Shown here: positions 9,535 to 16,741 of the stretch, in pieces
How positions within the stretch are numbered: the stretch's first letter is position 1
Layout: each line of letters opens with the position of its first letter
Assembly: GCA_009780435.1 (NCBI GenBank)
Contig: WRAB01000008.1
Location: 24,781-88,780, forward strand
Direction of reading: 5' to 3'
Length of the DNA stretch: 64,000 nucleotides
Source: Oscillospiraceae bacterium
GTDB lineage: Bacteria; Bacillota; Clostridia; Oscillospirales; Oscillospiraceae
Position numbers and translations under genes: made by a program
The notes under the pieces: model-generated
Database searches by the model: none
Told to the model about the DNA's origin: nothing
Seen by the model: only the letters and a program-made list of their open reading frames with translations

Positions 9535-10785
9535 TTATTTCGCCAAAACTTTCTTCAATCTGGCAAACCGGGGGAGAGAACTCTCCTGCGCCCGGTTGGG
9601 CTCGCCTTGGATGAGGGGCAGGGCGTAGTCGATGAACTCTTTGGTGATCCCGTTGCCTGCCGGGGTGATCCACTCCAGGGGCAGTTTTTTCTCAAAATTG
9701 GCCACTTTCTCCAGGGGCAGGAGAACCGTCTTGCAGACGTAGGAACCGGAGGACATGTCCCGCTCAAATCCCACCATTTTCCCGGTCTCCCCGGCAACGG
9801 CGGCTTCCACGGCGGTCTTGCCCGCCAAGAATGCCTCGTCAATATCTGTCTGGGAGGCCAGATGGGCGGCGGCCCGCTGGAGCAGGCTGAGTTCAATGCC
9901 CCGGACTTTGGCCCCGGTCTTTTCCTTGACAATCCCCGCCAGAGTGGCGGCGAGACCGCCCAGTTGGGCGTGGCCGAAGGCGTCTTTCGAGGCCTCGCCC
10001 GATGCGCCGTACTCGGCGATGAGTTTGCCATCCTTGTCGTGGATCCCCTCGGAGACGGCCACTAAGGCGTTACCCTGCTCTTTGTAGATGGCGGTGACAT
10101 CGGTCAAAAATTGATCCATGTCAAAGGCAACTTCCGGGACGTAGATCAGATCCGGGCCACATCCGAAGTGGGTAGCTAAAGCGGCGCTGGCGGTGAGCCA
10201 TCCGGCGTGGCGGCCCATGACCTCCACAATAGTGATCTGACCCGTGTCGTAAACCCGTGCGTCCTTGTAGACCTCCATCAAGCTGGTGGCCACATACCGG
10301 GCGGCGGAGCCGTAGCCGGGGCAGTGATCCGTGCCGAACAAATCGTTGTCAATGGTCTTAGGTACGCCCATGACGTGGCACTCGTAACCACTTTTGGCAA
10401 AATAGCGGCTGATCTTATTGCAGGTGTCCATGGAGTCGTTACCGCCGTTGTAGAAGAAATAACGGACATCGTATTGCTCAAAAATCTCCTGGATCCGCTT
10501 ATAGTCCGTATCGTCCACATCGGGATCGGCGATCTTATACCGGCAGGAGCCCAGCTCCGAGGAGGGCGTGTTGAGCAACAGCGCCAGCTCCGACGCGTCT
10601 TCCTGTTGCATATCGTAGAGCTTGCCGTCTAAGACCCCTTTGATCCCGTGGGCGGCGCCGTATACGGCGGTGATGTGCTCGTTGTCCAGCGCCGTACGGA
10701 TCACGCCGTAGGCACTGGCGTTGATGACAGAAGTTGGCCCGCCCGACTGGCCGATGACACAGGCGCCCTTGAGTGGTGTACGCAT
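9535..10785 (-). CDS. 6-phosphofructokinase, PPi-dependent type
   Basis: Phosphorylates fructose-6-phosphate, most likely with pyrophosphate, in glycolysis. The start is the ATG at 10785 (MRTPLKGACVIGQSGGPTSV), with AGGGGG upstream, giving 416 aa. The phosphate-donor loop reads GGNDS (residues 114-118), with Asp where ATP enzymes carry Gly (GGDGS), and the catalytic segment is PKTIDNDL with Lys, both marks of PPi enzymes. MGRHAGWL and VSEGIHDKDG are also in place. It is monocistronic or heads a short unit ending in the hairpin at 9485-9520. A 28-nt element upstream is repeated before the neighbouring permease gene. Confidence 0.93.
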   Translation of the reverse strand: MRTPLKGACVIGQSGGPTSVINASAYGVIRTALDNEHITAVYGAAHGIKGVLDGKLYDMQQEDASELALLLNTPSSELGSCRYKIADPDVDDTDYKRIQEIFEQYDVRYFFYNGGNDSMDTCNKISRYFAKSGYECHVMGVPKTIDNDLFGTDHCPGYGSAARYVATSLMEVYKDARVYDTGQITIVEVMGRHAGWLTASAALATHFGCGPDLIYVPEVAFDMDQFLTDVTAIYKEQGNALVAVSEGIHDKDGKLIAEYGASGEASKDAFGHAQLGGLAATLAGIVKEKTGAKVRGIELSLLQRAAAHLASQTDIDEAFLAGKTAVEAAVAGETGKMVGFERDMSSGSYVCKTVLLPLEKVANFEKKLPLEWITPAGNGITKEFIDYALPLIQGEPNRAQESSLPRFARLKKVLAK

Positions 10786-10855
10786 TGTATAAGTCCCCCT
10801 ATAGATAAAGTTAAAAAAACTACATGCGGGAAATAGTATACCACTTTTCGCCACG

Positions 10856-10883
10856 TGTGTACATGTTTCTGTGAAAAATTTCT
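10856..10883. repeat. 28-nt element, copy upstream of phosphofructokinase
   Basis: The sequence around TACATGTTTCTGTGAAAA matches the copy at 11935-11962 in 26 of 28 positions and in the same orientation. It lies about 70 nt upstream of the phosphofructokinase start and directly beside the stop of the permease gene. It could be a shared regulatory site or a duplication scar. Confidence 0.7.
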
Positions 10884-11903
10884 CTATATTTTTTCTTCTA
10901 TGGGTTCGAGATTTGTATGCAGCACTGAACGCCAACCGCCTTGTGCTATGCAGGCAGCGCATATCAGTTGAAATGCCAAGCCCGCCTCAACCGCATTCAG
11001 CCAAAAAGGACTCATGCCAAATCCAATCGCAGCGATTCTGTACGTTGTGAGTATTAGAACTACAACCAATCCGTAACCCAGCGCTATTACATTATTTTTC
11101 AACAGCTTGCTGGATTGAATCGCTGCAAAAATCAATATAATGTTCGTCTCAAATCCGCTTCCTATCGTCAAAGATGCCGCGCCGAGCCTTCTGAGAAAAG
11201 CAAACCCCGCTATGCCGGCAATGATTGCTACGAGGGCGTATCCAAGCATATCCATCAGTTTTGGGAAAGCCCCTTTCTTTTGTCCGCCCTTGCAGGTCGG
11301 GAGCCGCTTTGTGATAGCCAGTGCAACAAAAGCGATTGCCACTGCAAGTACGAACATGATGAAAAATGGGGCCTGCTGCGCTGTGCCTATTTCAGATACC
11401 AATATAGTGGAAAGTCCACCCGTGAATATAAATGCTACGGCTCTCATCATTGCGGCGGTAACAATAGTGATTACGATTGTTGGGGCGCCGAGAAACGATA
11501 TGATTGCCCCATTGAACATACCATAGAGTAAGCATACCAGAATAGCGCTGAGTATCCCCGCAGATATGCTGCCTAGGTTTGCAGTCCATGCAATAATAAC
11601 GCTGGACAGCATCATCATTGTACCCATAGACATGTCCGGGCCTTTCATTCGTGTGGCGACAACAACGCCTGCCGCGATAATGCCCATTGGCCAGAACTGG
11701 TGTAATAATAACTGATAAGGGATATCGCCGACACCTAAGCTAAAACCCAATAATAAGATGAGAGTAGTAACCAAAAATAAGCCCATTACCACGAACCCTA
11801 AATAATTTTGAACAAATTTTGCTCCTCGCGATATCGGGGGCGTGTCTTGCACGGGTGCGCCGTTGTCCAGGTTTTGGCTTTCGTAGGTTTCATATTGCTC
11901 CAT
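10884..11903 (-). CDS. Orphan sugar ABC permease (RbsC-type, CUT2)
   Basis: Membrane permease of the BPD_transp_2 class, 339 aa, with about nine to ten hydrophobic segments after a 30-residue polar N-terminus. The conserved CUT2 core is visible in GPDMSMGTMMMLSSVIIAW and GMFNGAIISFLGAPTIVITI. A GGAGG site precedes the ATG. Known relatives pair with a periplasmic binding protein and a double ATPase, and none of these is present here. The gene stands alone between the TlpA module and phosphofructokinase. Whether it works with parts encoded elsewhere cannot be told from the window. Confidence 0.85.
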   Translation of the reverse strand: MEQYETYESQNLDNGAPVQDTPPISRGAKFVQNYLGFVVMGLFLVTTLILLLGFSLGVGDIPYQLLLHQFWPMGIIAAGVVVATRMKGPDMSMGTMMMLSSVIIAWTANLGSISAGILSAILVCLLYGMFNGAIISFLGAPTIVITIVTAAMMRAVAFIFTGGLSTILVSEIGTAQQAPFFIMFVLAVAIAFVALAITKRLPTCKGGQKKGAFPKLMDMLGYALVAIIAGIAGFAFLRRLGAASLTIGSGFETNIILIFAAIQSSKLLKNNVIALGYGLVVVLILTTYRIAAIGFGMSPFWLNAVEAGLAFQLICAACIAQGGWRSVLHTNLEPIEEKI

Positions 11904-11934
11904 GGTGCTCCTCCAAACTGCATAGTAATATTTT

Positions 11935-11962
11935 TGTATACATGTTTCTGTGAAAATTTTCT
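11935..11962. repeat. 28-nt element, copy upstream of orphan permease
   Basis: Second copy of the element at 10856-10883, located 32 nt upstream of the permease start. Read on the minus strand both copies carry TTCACAGAAACATGTA ahead of the gene, so a shared activator or repressor site is possible. Confidence 0.7.
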
Positions 11963-11989
11963 TTTGCCCGGCTTTGAGAGTAACGGCCT

Positions 11990-12538
11990 TTAGCCAAGGG
12001 CTTCCAATATGGCGTTCTCATAGAGTGTTTCCATGCCTTCGCCAAAGCCGGAGAATGTATCCGTAATGATGCCATCTCCGTTAATAATCACCATATAAGG
12101 GATGCCGGGAGATGGATATAAGCTCCTGTGGATCGTACTGTTTCTATCCAAGCCTATGGGATAAGTAAGACCTCGTTCAGTAACAAAATCTTGTACCCGC
12201 TGTGGATCTTCCCCGATATTGATTCCCACAAAGGTAACACGACCTTCAAAGCGCTCTGATAAGGCCTGCATGGTGGGCATCTTTGCCACGCAGGGGCCGC
12301 ACCACGTGGCCCAAAAATCAAGGACGATCACGGTGCCCCTGTGCTCGGATAAAGTAAAGGTTTCTCCTGTCAATAATTGCACAGTAAAGTCCGGCGCCAT
12401 ATCCTCTGCTTCCAACATGTATTCTCTGGTAATGTCCCCTCTGTATTCACGATATACACGATATACAAAGACGGCGTTGAAAAGCAGACTGACTACCAGC
12501 AGGACTGACAGTATGATGATAACGATTTTATTCTTCAT
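11990..12538 (-). CDS. TlpA/ResA-like membrane-anchored thioredoxin
   Basis: Extracytoplasmic thiol-disulfide oxidoreductase, 182 aa from the ATG at 12538. An uncleaved signal anchor (KNKIVIIILSVLLVVSLLFN) is followed by a short linker and the AhpC/TSA-thioredoxin fold (MAPDFTVQLLTGETFTLSEH, then FWATWCGPC). The active-site CGPC Cys pair is intact, and the cis-Pro is in GIPYMVII. Its start overlaps the end of the 4Fe-4S membrane protein gene by 11 nt, so it is coupled to it. The pairing suggests that the ferredoxin-like protein supplies electrons across the membrane to reduce this protein, replacing CcdA; this is inference. Confidence 0.92.
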   Translation of the reverse strand: MKNKIVIIILSVLLVVSLLFNAVFVYRVYREYRGDITREYMLEAEDMAPDFTVQLLTGETFTLSEHRGTVIVLDFWATWCGPCVAKMPTMQALSERFEGRVTFVGINIGEDPQRVQDFVTERGLTYPIGLDRNSTIHRSLYPSPGIPYMVIINGDGIITDTFSGFGEGMETLYENAILEALG

Positions 12539-13367
12539 TTTTTGTATCCTTTCTCTTATACACGATGGCTTTATGCGGACACAGGGGAAGGCAATCCCCG
12601 CAGCGGATACACTCTCGGTCATTGATCTGATGCACGTCCAACTTGCATGAATTGACACAGGCACGGCACCCCGTACAGCGATGGGCATTTACTTTTATGC
12701 CGAACAGGGCATATTTGTTGAACAGGGAATAAATCGCCCCCAGAGGACAGAGAAAGCGGCAAAAGGGGCGGAAGAGAAAGATACTGGTCAGCAGGATGAT
12801 CCCAAGCCAGACCAGCCGCCACTGAAACAGTGCGCCCACAATCGCCCGCAAACTCTCATTGGCTAAAACCAGCGGGATGCCAGCTTGCAGCGTACCCATG
12901 GGGCAGAGGTATTTGCAAAAGGCAGGGGTGCTCACCCCGTTGACCCGCAGAAAATGCAGGGGGAGATATACCACAAAGATGAAGAGGACGATGTACTTGC
13001 ACAGGGACAGCCAGCGTGTCACGGTGCTTTTTCGCAATTTGGGCGATGGGATTTTATGCAGCAAATCTTGTGCCAGCCCAAAGGGGCAGAGAAACGCACA
13101 AATCGCCCGACCCAATAAGACACCAAATAAGACTAAGACCCCCACAATATAGAGAGGCAGTTTGGTTCTGATATCGCCCAAGGCCGTTTGAAAACTGCCC
13201 AGGGGACAGGCGGCGATGGCCCCAGGGCAGGAGTGGCAATTGAGCCCCGGTACGCACAGGCCTTTTAAACTGCCCGTGTATATGGTCCCCCGCACAAAGC
13301 CCGCAAGGTTGGCATTATACAAAAGGGCGGATAGGAGTTGAACATATCTGCGCCTACCCAATTCCAA
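12528..13367 (-). CDS. NapH/YccM-like 4Fe-4S membrane protein
   Basis: Integral membrane electron-transfer protein, 279 aa, with about five hydrophobic segments. Cys motifs on the membrane-facing loops are FCPFGL, LCPMGT and LCPLGA (Cx3CP-type, as in NapH), and the C-terminus carries two [4Fe-4S] ferredoxin clusters (CTGCRACVNSC and CIRCGDCLPLCPHKAI). An N-terminal GLNCHSCPGAIAACPLG segment holds further Cys. It sits between the CD1871A-like CxxC peptide (14-nt overlap) and the TlpA-like protein (11-nt overlap), a conserved trio in Clostridia. Role in passing electrons to extracytoplasmic thiols is inferred from this context. Confidence 0.9.
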   Translation of the reverse strand: MELGRRRYVQLLSALLYNANLAGFVRGTIYTGSLKGLCVPGLNCHSCPGAIAACPLGSFQTALGDIRTKLPLYIVGVLVLFGVLLGRAICAFLCPFGLAQDLLHKIPSPKLRKSTVTRWLSLCKYIVLFIFVVYLPLHFLRVNGVSTPAFCKYLCPMGTLQAGIPLVLANESLRAIVGALFQWRLVWLGIILLTSIFLFRPFCRFLCPLGAIYSLFNKYALFGIKVNAHRCTGCRACVNSCKLDVHQINDRECIRCGDCLPLCPHKAIVYKRKDTKNEE

Positions 13368-13491
13368 TACACTCCAGACATATGACGGCGGCCCTCTGCA
13401 AAGTATCCTGATAGCCGCCCTGGGCGATTCCGATTATGATACACAATACTGCCAGTGCGAGCAAGGCATAGCTGGCGATTCTCTTTTTCAT
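13354..13491 (-). CDS. CD1871A family CxxC peptide (45 aa)
   Basis: Small membrane protein starting MKKRIASYALLALAVLCIII and ending ICLECIGIG. The C-terminal CLEC motif and the IGIG end match the CD1871A family of Clostridia, known only as a CXXC-motif small protein beside NapH-like and TlpA-like genes. One membrane span (residues about 6-24) is followed by the Cys pair close to the membrane. AGGGAG lies 13 nt upstream; a GTG two codons earlier is an alternative start. It overlaps the downstream iron-sulfur gene by 14 nt. Probable thiol relay partner in this unit, by inference. Confidence 0.8.
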   Translation of the reverse strand: MKKRIASYALLALAVLCIIIGIAQGGYQDTLQRAAVICLECIGIG

Positions 13492-13676
13492 AAACACATC
13501 GATGCTCCCTACAGCTACAAGATAAATTCGGTGGGCCACGCAGGTCAAAACGAGCCATTATGACAAATTCCTGTCCTGTGATTCAGTATATCAGAGAAGT
13601 CCAAACGTGTAAAACTATTTCATCCAGTTTGACGTAGAGCGGAACAGATATCAGACTATTTTTGTATTGACATACC

Positions 13677-13705
13677 TTGCTAAAATGTGTCGATTGAGAT
13701 ATAAT
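13677..13705 (+). promoter_or_regulatory. Promoter of small toxin-like mRNA (locus 1)
   Basis: TTGCTA, 17-nt spacer, TATAAT (13700-13705). The transcript would begin near 13712, just before the GGAATTGCCG element that both RNAs of the locus share. Confidence 0.75.
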
Positions 13706-13763
13706 TTTAGCGTGGAATTGCCGTTAGGCGGATTCGGTCACTCTCTGAAAAGGGAGTGATGCG

Positions 13764-13850
13764 ATGCAATACGTTACATACGACACATTATTTGTCATTG
13801 CGACGTTTGTAATAGCACTTGTTGCCATGTTGAAAAAACGCGGTAAATAG
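13764..13850 (+). CDS. Holin-like type I toxin candidate (28 aa), locus 1
   Basis: 28-codon frame with an AGGGAGTGA ribosome site. The peptide MQYVTYDTLFVIATFVIALV continues AMLKKRGK: a short polar start, one membrane span and a basic tail, the layout of holin-like (Hol_Tox) type I toxins. The shared hairpin at 13854-13885 begins four bases after the stop. A convergent promoter at 13948-13977 would make an antisense RNA ending at the same hairpin. The whole arrangement is repeated at 62.19-62.48 kb. Toxicity is inferred from family resemblance and layout. Confidence 0.7.
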   Translation: MQYVTYDTLFVIATFVIALVAMLKKRGK

Positions 13851-13853
13851 GGC

Positions 13854-13885
13854 GAGACGCCATAGTTTTTAAGCTACGGCGTCTC
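13854..13885. terminator. Bidirectional terminator of toxin-antitoxin locus 1
   Basis: Stem GAGACGCC-TAG / CTA-GGCGTCTC with a TTTTT-containing loop. It lies where the sense and antisense transcripts converge and shares its GAGACGCC core with the terminator of locus 2 (62364-62389). Confidence 0.75.
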
Positions 13886-13941
13886 AATTCGTCATGTTAG
13901 GATCGAGCCGCCATGCGAATAACGGCAATTCCCTCTTTATT
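13854..13941 (-). ncRNA. Antisense RNA antitoxin candidate, locus 1
   Basis: Predicted RNA of about 88 nt from the promoter at 13948-13977 to the shared hairpin. It begins with GGGAATTGCCGTTATT and then GGCGGCTCG, the same elements found at the 5' end of the sense mRNA (GGAATTGCCGTTAGGCGG). The two RNAs overlap only in the terminator. Convergent RNAs with shared 5' elements and a common terminator recall the par/fst type of type I system. Confidence 0.6.
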
Positions 13942-13947
13942 GATATA

Positions 13948-13977
13948 ATTATATCACATGCGCTTGCGGACTGTCAA
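13948..13977 (-). promoter_or_regulatory. Antisense promoter of locus 1
   Basis: TTGACA, 18-nt spacer, TATAAT on the minus strand. The -10 box lies inside a 16-bp palindrome TGATATAATTATATCA. Confidence 0.78.
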
Positions 13978-14078
13978 TCATGCTAATCGTTTTTTCGTCT
14001 TGAAAATTTTCTTTTATTTTCCGCCCGAATATGTTAAAATACAGACAAAGTTCAATTTATATGAGGAGGAAAATTACT

Positions 14079-15014
14079 ATGCCACTTGTCACGTCAAAAG
14101 AAATGATGGAAAAAGCCTATGCGGGCGGATATGCCATTGGGGCGTTTAACGTCAACAATATGGAGATCGTCCAGGGGATTACCGAGGCGGCGAAAGAGCT
14201 CAACTCACCGATTATTTTGCAAGTATCCGCCGGCGCGAGAAAATATGCCAACCACACGTATCTGATGAAACTGGTGGAGGCCGCTCTGGAGGAGACAGAG
14301 TTACCCATCGCCCTGCACTTAGATCACGGCGACACCTTTGAGCTCTGTAAGAGCTGTATTGACGGCGGCTTCACCTCTGTTATGATTGACGGCAGCCACC
14401 ACAGCTTTGAAGATAACATCAAGTTGACCCGTCAGGTGGTGGAATACGCCCACGCCCGTGGCGTGGTTGTGGAAGGCGAACTGGGCCGTCTGGCAGGCGT
14501 AGAAGATGACGTCAACGTCTCTGAGGAGGACGCCACCTACACCCGCCCCGAAGAAGTGGAAGAGTTTGTGGAAAAAACAGGCGTGGATTCTCTCGCCATC
14601 GCCATCGGTACCAGCCACGGGGCGTTTAAATTCAAGCCGGGCCAAAAACCCCAACTCCGCTTTGATATTTTAGAAGAGATCTCCCGCCGTGTACCCGGAT
14701 TCCCCATCGTGCTCCACGGCGCATCCTCCGTCGTGCCAGAGTATGTGAAAATGATCAACGAAAACGGCGGCGCCATGGATGATGCCATTGGCATCCCCGA
14801 GGACATGCTCCGCAAAGCCGCAGGGATGGCCGTCTGCAAGATCAATATTGACTCGGACCTCCGTCTGGCCATGACCGGCACCATCCGCCAGTATTTCACA
14901 CAGTACCCCGCTCACTTTGACCCCCGCCAATATCTCGGCCCCGGCAGAGCAAGTGTCAAGCAAGTCGTCGCCCATAAGATCAAGCATGTACTGGGCAGCG
15001 AGGGGAAGGCGTAA
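14079..15014 (+). CDS. fba: Fructose-bisphosphate aldolase, class II
   Basis: Zn-dependent aldolase of glycolysis that splits fructose-1,6-bisphosphate, 311 aa. The start is the ATG at 14079 with AGGAGGAAA upstream (MPLVTSKEMMEKAYAGGYAI). Metal and substrate residues are visible in ALHLDHGDTFE (Asp/His), GVVVEGELGRLAG (Glu), AIGTSHGAFKF (His), PIVLHGASSV (His) and KINIDSDLRLA (Asn/Asp). It is a single-gene unit closed by a strong hairpin. Length and motifs are those of the ketose-bisphosphate aldolase family in Firmicutes. Confidence 0.96.
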   Translation: MPLVTSKEMMEKAYAGGYAIGAFNVNNMEIVQGITEAAKELNSPIILQVSAGARKYANHTYLMKLVEAALEETELPIALHLDHGDTFELCKSCIDGGFTSVMIDGSHHSFEDNIKLTRQVVEYAHARGVVVEGELGRLAGVEDDVNVSEEDATYTRPEEVEEFVEKTGVDSLAIAIGTSHGAFKFKPGQKPQLRFDILEEISRRVPGFPIVLHGASSVVPEYVKMINENGGAMDDAIGIPEDMLRKAAGMAVCKINIDSDLRLAMTGTIRQYFTQYPAHFDPRQYLGPGRASVKQVVAHKIKHVLGSEGKA

Positions 15015-15033
15015 AAAGCGAATTTGCACAATG

Positions 15034-15067
15034 AAAAATGTTAGTCCCAAAGGGACTAACATTTTTT
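15034..15067. terminator. Bidirectional terminator after fba
   Basis: 15-bp perfect stem AAAAATGTTAGTCCC / GGGACTAACATTTTT with AAA loop and flanking A and T runs, serving fba and the convergent metallophosphoesterase gene. Confidence 0.92.
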
Positions 15068-15104
15068 GTTTTTGTATGCGTATTACCTGCTGCGCCCGAA
15101 GACA

Positions 15105-15938
15105 TCACCCGTGAAACAGAGTAATGAGAGTCACCTCCGGTCTGGCGAACACTCTGGGATAATACTCGCCAACGCCGCGACAGACGTAGACGGGCGTACC
15201 GTCGCGGGATTCGGCCCAGCCCGCCCGGAATCTCGTTCCGTAATCGGAGATGACACCGGAATCCAGGCCAATGGACCACCGTCCGAAGAAGTTGAACTGC
15301 CCGCCGTGGGTGTGGCCGCTTAGAATCAAATCGACCCCCGTCGTATCTTGCTCCATAGAGACGTCCGGGTTGTGGGACAGGAGGAGCACGAAGCTATCCG
15401 CCCCGGCCCCCTCTATGGCTACAGCGACACTGGGATTGCGGTTCCACAAATCCTCCACCCCCGCCAAGTAGAAGCCGTCTCGCACATAGAGACCGCTGTT
15501 GGACAACGGCGTGATCCCGCGGGCCTCCATTGCCGGGAATAGGGTTTGATACTTGTCGTGATTGCCCTCGATGCCGAAAATGCCGTCATTGGTTGTAATC
15601 TGGGATAACAGCGCCATTGTGGTATCCAGGTCGTCGCTGTCAAACGTAAAATCGCCGCCGAGGAGCAGCAAGTCGACCTGTCTTTGGTTTATTTCATCTA
15701 CAATTGCCTCCAAACGCCCCTCGAACTCGAGGTGAACGTCCGTAACAAACGCGATGTGATAGCCGTCCATCTCGATAGGGATATTGGGGGAGGAAAAAGA
15801 TATTTCATTATACTGCACCATCCGATCCAGAGTAATTGCGTGGACAAAATGGATCAGAAAAACCAGTATGAAAATCGCAATCAAGGTCCTTTTGACGATT
15901 TTTCGCGTACTCCGTTTCGCACGCGTTTCACTGGTCAT
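15105..15938 (-). CDS. Membrane-anchored metallophosphoesterase (YkuE-like)
   Basis: Calcineurin-like phosphatase, 277 aa, starting at the ATG at 15938 with GGAGGTG upstream. A basic N-terminus and one membrane span (RTLIAIFILVFLIHFVHA, residues about 20-37) anchor it, with the catalytic domain probably outside. Metal-binding motifs are IAFVTDVHLE, LLGGDFTF, GIEGNHDKY, LLLSHNPD and LILSGHTHGGQ, all intact. YkuE-type relatives act on peptidoglycan or lipid-linked phosphates such as UDP-diacylglucosamine; the neighbour is a PAP2 lipid phosphatase with an 11-nt overlap, which fits membrane lipid or undecaprenyl-phosphate turnover. Confidence 0.92.
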   Translation of the reverse strand: MTSETRAKRSTRKIVKRTLIAIFILVFLIHFVHAITLDRMVQYNEISFSSPNIPIEMDGYHIAFVTDVHLEFEGRLEAIVDEINQRQVDLLLLGGDFTFDSDDLDTTMALLSQITTNDGIFGIEGNHDKYQTLFPAMEARGITPLSNSGLYVRDGFYLAGVEDLWNRNPSVAVAIEGAGADSFVLLLSHNPDVSMEQDTTGVDLILSGHTHGGQFNFFGRWSIGLDSGVISDYGTRFRAGWAESRDGTPVYVCRGVGEYYPRVFARPEVTLITLFHG

Positions 15939-16581
15939 AGTGCACCTCCCCTTCACGGGCGGCCTTTTGGCGTATATGCCTCTCGATTAGGATCGCCGCG
16001 CAGAGTACAACGCCCCCCGCCAGATAGCCGCCGAGCACATCCGTTACCGTATGGACGCCCAAATAGACCCGGCTCAGCCCCACCAGGAGAATAGAGAGCA
16101 CCGCAAACGCGGTAAAACCGATTTTCAGCGGCCTACTTTTTGAATAGCGCAGGATCATAATCGCACATATGCCGAAAAAGACCATCGCATTCATAGCGTG
16201 TCCGCTGGGGTAGCCGAAGCCGCCGGGATCAATCAACTGATTGACGTTGGGCCGCTCAATAGCAAAGATATTTTTCAGTATAATCGGGCCCAAAAGCGCG
16301 GAGACAGGCAGGGTGATGGCCATGGGAAGGCCAGCTTTCATCCTCGTGCGTGGAAGGAGCAACAGCAGGAGGATAATCGGCGTATAGGTATACCAGTGGG
16401 TGAGATTGCCGATCCATGTGGCCATGGTTGTCAAGGTCGGATGAATCTGTCCCGCAACATGGGTATAGAGGGTGTGATTGAAGGTTTGGAGCGCCGTGTG
16501 TTCCGTTACGACGAAGACTGTCAAGACAATAAAAAGCGAGAGTGCCGTTAGCAATATGGAAACGATTATTTTGGATTTCAT
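15928..16581 (-). CDS. PAP2-family membrane phosphatase
   Basis: Integral membrane lipid phosphatase, 217 aa, with about six hydrophobic segments. The three PAP2 motifs are present: KNIFAIERP (K-x6-RP), YPSGHAM (PSGH) and SRVYLGVHTVTD (SR-x5-H-x3-D), with both catalytic His. Family members dephosphorylate undecaprenyl pyrophosphate, phosphatidylglycerol phosphate or phosphatidate. It is the first gene of a two-gene unit with the metallophosphoesterase. The exact substrate cannot be told from sequence. Confidence 0.92.
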   Translation of the reverse strand: MKSKIIVSILLTALSLFIVLTVFVVTEHTALQTFNHTLYTHVAGQIHPTLTTMATWIGNLTHWYTYTPIILLLLLLPRTRMKAGLPMAITLPVSALLGPIILKNIFAIERPNVNQLIDPGGFGYPSGHAMNAMVFFGICAIMILRYSKSRPLKIGFTAFAVLSILLVGLSRVYLGVHTVTDVLGGYLAGGVVLCAAILIERHIRQKAAREGEVHYDQ

Positions 16582-16683
16582 GTTGTTTCCCTCCCATTGT
16601 GTCAGACAGGGTCATGTAAAATGACCATCCTATGGTTATTTTACCATATTCTTCACCAGTTGTCCACTCCCGCCTGTCTCCGC

Positions 16684-16712
16684 TTGCCTTTTCTCGGCCA
16701 CAGGAGTATACT
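16684..16712 (+). promoter_or_regulatory. Promoter of the ktr operon
   Basis: TTGCCT, 17-nt spacer, TATACT, ending 30 nt before the KtrB start. Confidence 0.6.
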
Positions 16713-16741
16713 AGGTCTACCAGTTGAAACGGAGCGATCAG

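Noticed and set aside
13565..13676. Search for a further gene or riboswitch upstream of toxin locus 1
   Set aside because: Only short frames without ribosome sites and no conserved riboswitch parts were seen.
16582..16741. Possible c-di-AMP (ydaO) riboswitch ahead of ktrB
   Set aside because: The gap is short, contains a plain promoter and one AT-rich hairpin, and none of the conserved ydaO motifs.
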